Below are positions 32,172 through 35,062 of a stretch of DNA of 35,062 nucleotides, piece after piece (within the stretch, counting starts at the first letter, position 1; each line of letters begins with the position of its first letter). The position numbers and the translations under genes were made by a program. Under the pieces are notes generated by a model. It was given only the letters and a program-made list of their open reading frames with translations. It was not told the origin of the DNA and did not search any database. This DNA is from Chara braunii (taxonomy: Eukaryota; Streptophyta; Charophyceae; Charales; Characeae). Where the stretch lies: contig BFEA01000010.1 of the NCBI GenBank assembly GCA_003427395.1, forward strand, positions 993,536-1,028,597. Direction: 5' to 3'.

Positions 32172-32891
32172 TCAGTTTGTTTTTTGAATTTCGTCAAGTA
32201 CTGATTTATTCAATTTTATATCATTATAAAAAAAATTATATAATTTATAAAATGAAAGTAATTTTAAAACAACATTGTGTCTTACTGCATGTAATTTTTT
32301 TATTCGTGTAAATTGATCATTTGTAAAAGGTCCTAGTAAAATTGATCTGTAAATCGTGTCTAGGTTAAGTTTGCGTGGCAATAAAGTTGTTGGCGGTCCT
32401 GGAATAGCATCAAAAAACAATAAATGAGATCGAATAGAACAATATAAGCTGCCACGCATTTGTGCTAAAATAGTTATAAGACTTGTTATTACTATTTCTG
32501 ACCGTGTACGAGATGGAATTGTTGATGGTAAACGACCACTGAAAAAATGATTAGCAATTGTAATTTTTGGGTGTTGTGGTTGATTTGATTTTTAAAATAA
32601 TGATTTGTTGCATTGTATGCATATATCAAATGTTATATTTGTATCAGTGGTTTTTATGCCTGCTCTTGAAAACATCATATTGGTGAATGTTTGTCCAATA
32701 TTTGAGCAATCATAGTATTGTTTTAAAGGTATTGGTAAATTGTTTTCTGGACAATATAGACATGTTTGCATTCGTTGCAATCTTTCATTACCTCTTATAG
32801 AATAAGTGAATAGATCAGATTGTAATTCAAATTTATCGCGTACACAACATATGCCTTCCGCTAGAGCAATTGGATTTAAATTTTTTATCAA
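32172..32891 (-). pseudogene. Upstream Helitron-associated region with Cys-rich motif
   Basis: Two segments, 32592-32891 and 32172-32500, are split by stops. The first includes ALAEGICCVRDKFELQ and CLYCPENNLP, then a CIQCNK pair near its end. The second includes SRTRSEIVI, FFDAIPGPPTTLLPRKL and similar. Genes with an LPR/ALAEGIC-like region directly before Helitron Rep domains are common in Helitrons, and the position and spacing fit. I cannot assign a biochemical role. Confidence 0.5.
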
Positions 32892-32899
32892 CCCTTTTG

Positions 32900-34525
32900 A
32901 AATTTGTTTTTTTTTTTCTTGTGTAATAGGTTGAAAACCTAATAAAAAATCTCTATTATTTGATAATTGTTGACGTGCAAGTGTTTTTAAACGTATGTGT
33001 TTAATTAAAATTTCATTTAACTTAGGTTGTTTTTTTTTTTATGTTTTTTTTATTTTATGTTCTTATGTTTTTCATATTGTTGTATTTTTTTGTTGTGATA
33101 TGCAATACGCTTTTTTTTTTTAAATGTGTTGTTTATTAATATAATATGTTTGACGTCGTTTTTGTAATTTTTGTTTTTCTTTTTCATTATTATTATATGT
33201 TTGTTGTCTTTTTTTTAAACGATTGTTTTTTTTATTTATTATTTCATTATGATATGTTTCTCTACATTTATGTAAATATTCTTTTTTTTAATAATTAAAT
33301 CATTTATAATATTATTTGTGCAATTATGATTGATTATATTCATTTTGTTTTGTTATGTAAAGTGCTGCAAATTGTGAATAAAAATATATTTCTTAAAATA
33401 TATTAATGTATATTTTAAAGAAAACAAATGAAAAAATTACCTCAAAAGGAATTCTAGAGCGTTTGGCCTACTATATCATGCACAAAAATCAATAAATCAT
33501 ATATGCAAAAAAAAAGACAATAAAAAAAAACATGAGTCGTTATGTTTCGGTGAATATGTGAGGAAAAAAAAAGAAAAAGAAATAAAAAGATAGAAGGGAA
33601 GGAAACGGGAAGATGAAAGGCGGAGAAAAAATAATAATAATAATAAAAAAATTGAAATATACATGTTTTAGAAGATAAAAAGATTGATAAGTATATGTTT
33701 CAAGAAAAAAAAAATGAAATGATTAGTAATACAAGAATGATTGAAAAATGTATTATTTTTAAAAAATATATTAAACATGAAAAATAGGAATTTAGTCTTT
33801 GCTTGTCATAGTCGATGAATCTTTATACTCGATTACAGGTATCATGATTGAATCATAACACCATTTTTCTATTACTGAAAATTGAAAGTAATTTGCTGGA
33901 AAATTGGTTATAGTTGATATTTAATTTTCTATTTGTGTATTTTTGTCATGTAGCTGCTTATTTGTTTATACATATTGAAAACACGAATCGCAACTTTTTG
34001 TTGTTTTTGTCATTTTTTGAATATCTAATAATATTTGAAGATGTCGCATGGTTTGAGTAATTTCTGAATGTAGTCTTTCGCAAATGAATGGACACCTTTG
34101 ATTGCTGGAAGACATGTTGTAGCACTTTGAAATAGATATATATATAAATATATATCTATATCGATTTTATAATTGTTTATCTGCAACACACAAACAAAAC
34201 ATAATAATTCAAATACATTTGTCAGTTTTTTATTTTTTATAATTAAATTTGTTAAAAAATAGGATGTTTTTAAAAAATTAGAATTTGATTATAAAATGTA
34301 CATATCATTTTTTAATAGGATATGTATGAATTAGACTTACATAATTCAAAAACGAGAGCGGTGAGAAGAATTAAAGGAACAAAAAATAAAGAAACTTCAC
34401 TTGAATATATTTTTGTTTTGAATATCGTTAAATTTAGACGAAAAATTATGCAAAATATAACTTTTATTAGTACAATAAAAACAAAAGTGAGGTAGGTGAA
34501 AGAGGAGTGGCAAGTGTTGTGTTGG
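32900..34525. other. Very AT-rich non-coding stretch inside the Helitron block
   Basis: Long T and A runs occur, with a switch near 33420 from T-rich to A-rich on the + strand and a TATATA-type palindrome near 34137-34165. No domain was recognised on either strand. It would be the leader side of the - strand element. Confidence 0.5.
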
Positions 34526-34534
34526 TTTGCGACA

Positions 34535-34732
34535 CAATATCAAACTTTGTTCTCATACTAGTACTAATATCAAACTTTGCTTAAATAATATCAAACCTTG
34601 CTTACATAGTTCAACATCCATAGTGCTACCAACGTCCAACGTTGCTCAAATAGTAGGAGACCTTGCCTACATAGTTTTAGACCTTGGTCACATAATTTTA
34701 GACTTGCTTACATACTACTGAACCTTGGAATA
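34535..34732. repeat. Degenerate tandem repeat, period about 20-25 bases
   Basis: About eight units follow the pattern ATATCAAACTTTGCTTAAAT or TAGACCTTGCCTACATAGTT. The core is A/C-A-A/G-A-C-C/T-T-T-G-C/G-T-C/T-A-C-A-T-A. The first three units share ATATCAAACTTTG or ATATCAAACCTTG and the later ones drift. Located near the right end of the AT-rich block. Confidence 0.75.
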
Positions 34733-34747
34733 TAAAAAATTAGGGAG

Positions 34748-34780
<33 letters not shown>
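34748..34780. repeat. (AG)n microsatellite
   Basis: A pure AG run of about 30 bases lies between the tandem repeat and the right end of the AT-rich block. Confidence 0.95.
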
Positions 34781-34782
<2 letters not shown>

Positions 34783-34967
34783 CTGAGTTTCTGACATCTA
34801 TGCCTAACAAAAGACAACGTAGTTGCGACTTTTAAATTTGACAATGATTATTTTGCTAAGTAGTTAGATTTCATTTTTTCATGATTGCAATTTTTTTTTT
34901 TGCAATTTAAGGAGTCGTAAAATTATTTGCATTTTCGCCTCTTAATGGTTCCTAACAGTGTTGTCAC

Positions 34968-35062
34968 GCGGGGATCCCCAGGGCCCACGCCACGGGGGTT
35001 TCACCCCCGCAACCCCGCCGCGGGGATCCCCGACCCCCGGCCCCTCCAAATTAACCCCGCAC
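34968..35062. repeat. GC-rich palindromic sequence at the window end
   Basis: Composition changes within a few bases from AT-rich to about 75% GC. GGGGATCCCC occurs at 34970-34979 and again at 35022-35031. Between them CGGGGGT and ACCCCCG form a seven-pair hairpin with a three-base loop (34993-35009). It may be the edge of another repeat family or of the insertion site; the window ends before this can be told. Confidence 0.75.

Larger units (their letters stand above)
25200..34965 (-). mobile_element. AT-rich block containing a decayed Helitron
   Basis: Composition changes abruptly from about 50% GC to strongly AT-rich near 25200 and back near 34965. On the - strand the order is Helitron N-terminal region, HUH, tyrosine motif, linker, PIF1-like helicase and Ulp1-like protease (32.9 to 26.6 kb). 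Helitrons replicate by a rolling-circle-type mechanism. Stops and frame changes split the replicase into at least ten pieces. Canonical ends (5'-TC and 3' hairpin-CTRR) were not identified, so the limits given are those of the composition change, and part of the block may be something else. Confidence 0.7.

Overview
The window looks like nuclear DNA of a streptophyte, most likely a charophyte alga or an early-diverging land plant. It has a Ty3/gypsy chromovirus, a Helitron-type replicase, long CT/CA and GA microsatellites, spliceosomal introns with clean GT/AG borders, and a giant coiled-coil gene. The N-terminus of that gene (MDKGKFKAELLSAGRKK joined to LEEFQKQKA) resembles, from memory, plant TNO1/At4g31570-like trans-Golgi coiled-coil proteins. 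No bacterial operons, rRNA, tRNA or CRISPR arrays were seen.

Layout. (1) About 0.7-7 kb, + strand: a decayed Ty3/gypsy chromovirus (gag, protease, RT, RNase H, integrase, chromodomain) broken by several stops and frameshifts. A possible primer binding site and a polypurine tract flank it, but no matching LTR pair is recognisable. (2) 7.0-8.3 kb: non-coding or intronic DNA with small hairpins and one possible micro-exon on the - strand. (3) 8.3-22.0 kb, - strand: one gene with three visible coding exons (21937-21987, 18236-19012, 8304-17949), joined in phase and encoding at least 3,491 residues. Exon 3 ends in a splice donor, so the last exon or exons lie further left, possibly beyond the retrotransposon. 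Intron 1 (2.9 kb) holds microsatellites, a decayed duplicate of exon 2's start, and two diverged repeats that look like hammerhead ribozymes. (4) 22.0-25.2 kb: upstream and intergenic DNA without convincing genes, with a SINE-like A-tailed repeat and a 60-bp tandem repeat. (5) About 25.2-34.96 kb: a sharply AT-rich block holding a decayed - strand Helitron. In transcription order it has an N-terminal region, the Rep HUH and tyrosine motifs, a PIF1-type helicase, and a downstream Ulp1/C48-type cysteine protease whose catalytic residues are intact. (6) The last 95 bases switch abruptly to GC-rich palindromic sequence.

The only apparently functional host gene is the coiled-coil gene. The two transposons are relics: the retrotransposon has stops and frameshifts in every domain, and the Helitron has lost the second histidine of its HUH motif. 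The observations most worth following up are the hammerhead-like pair inside intron 1, the protease attached to the Helitron, and the tandem duplication of exon 2 with a destroyed splice acceptor. All family assignments rest on motifs read by eye; no database search was run.
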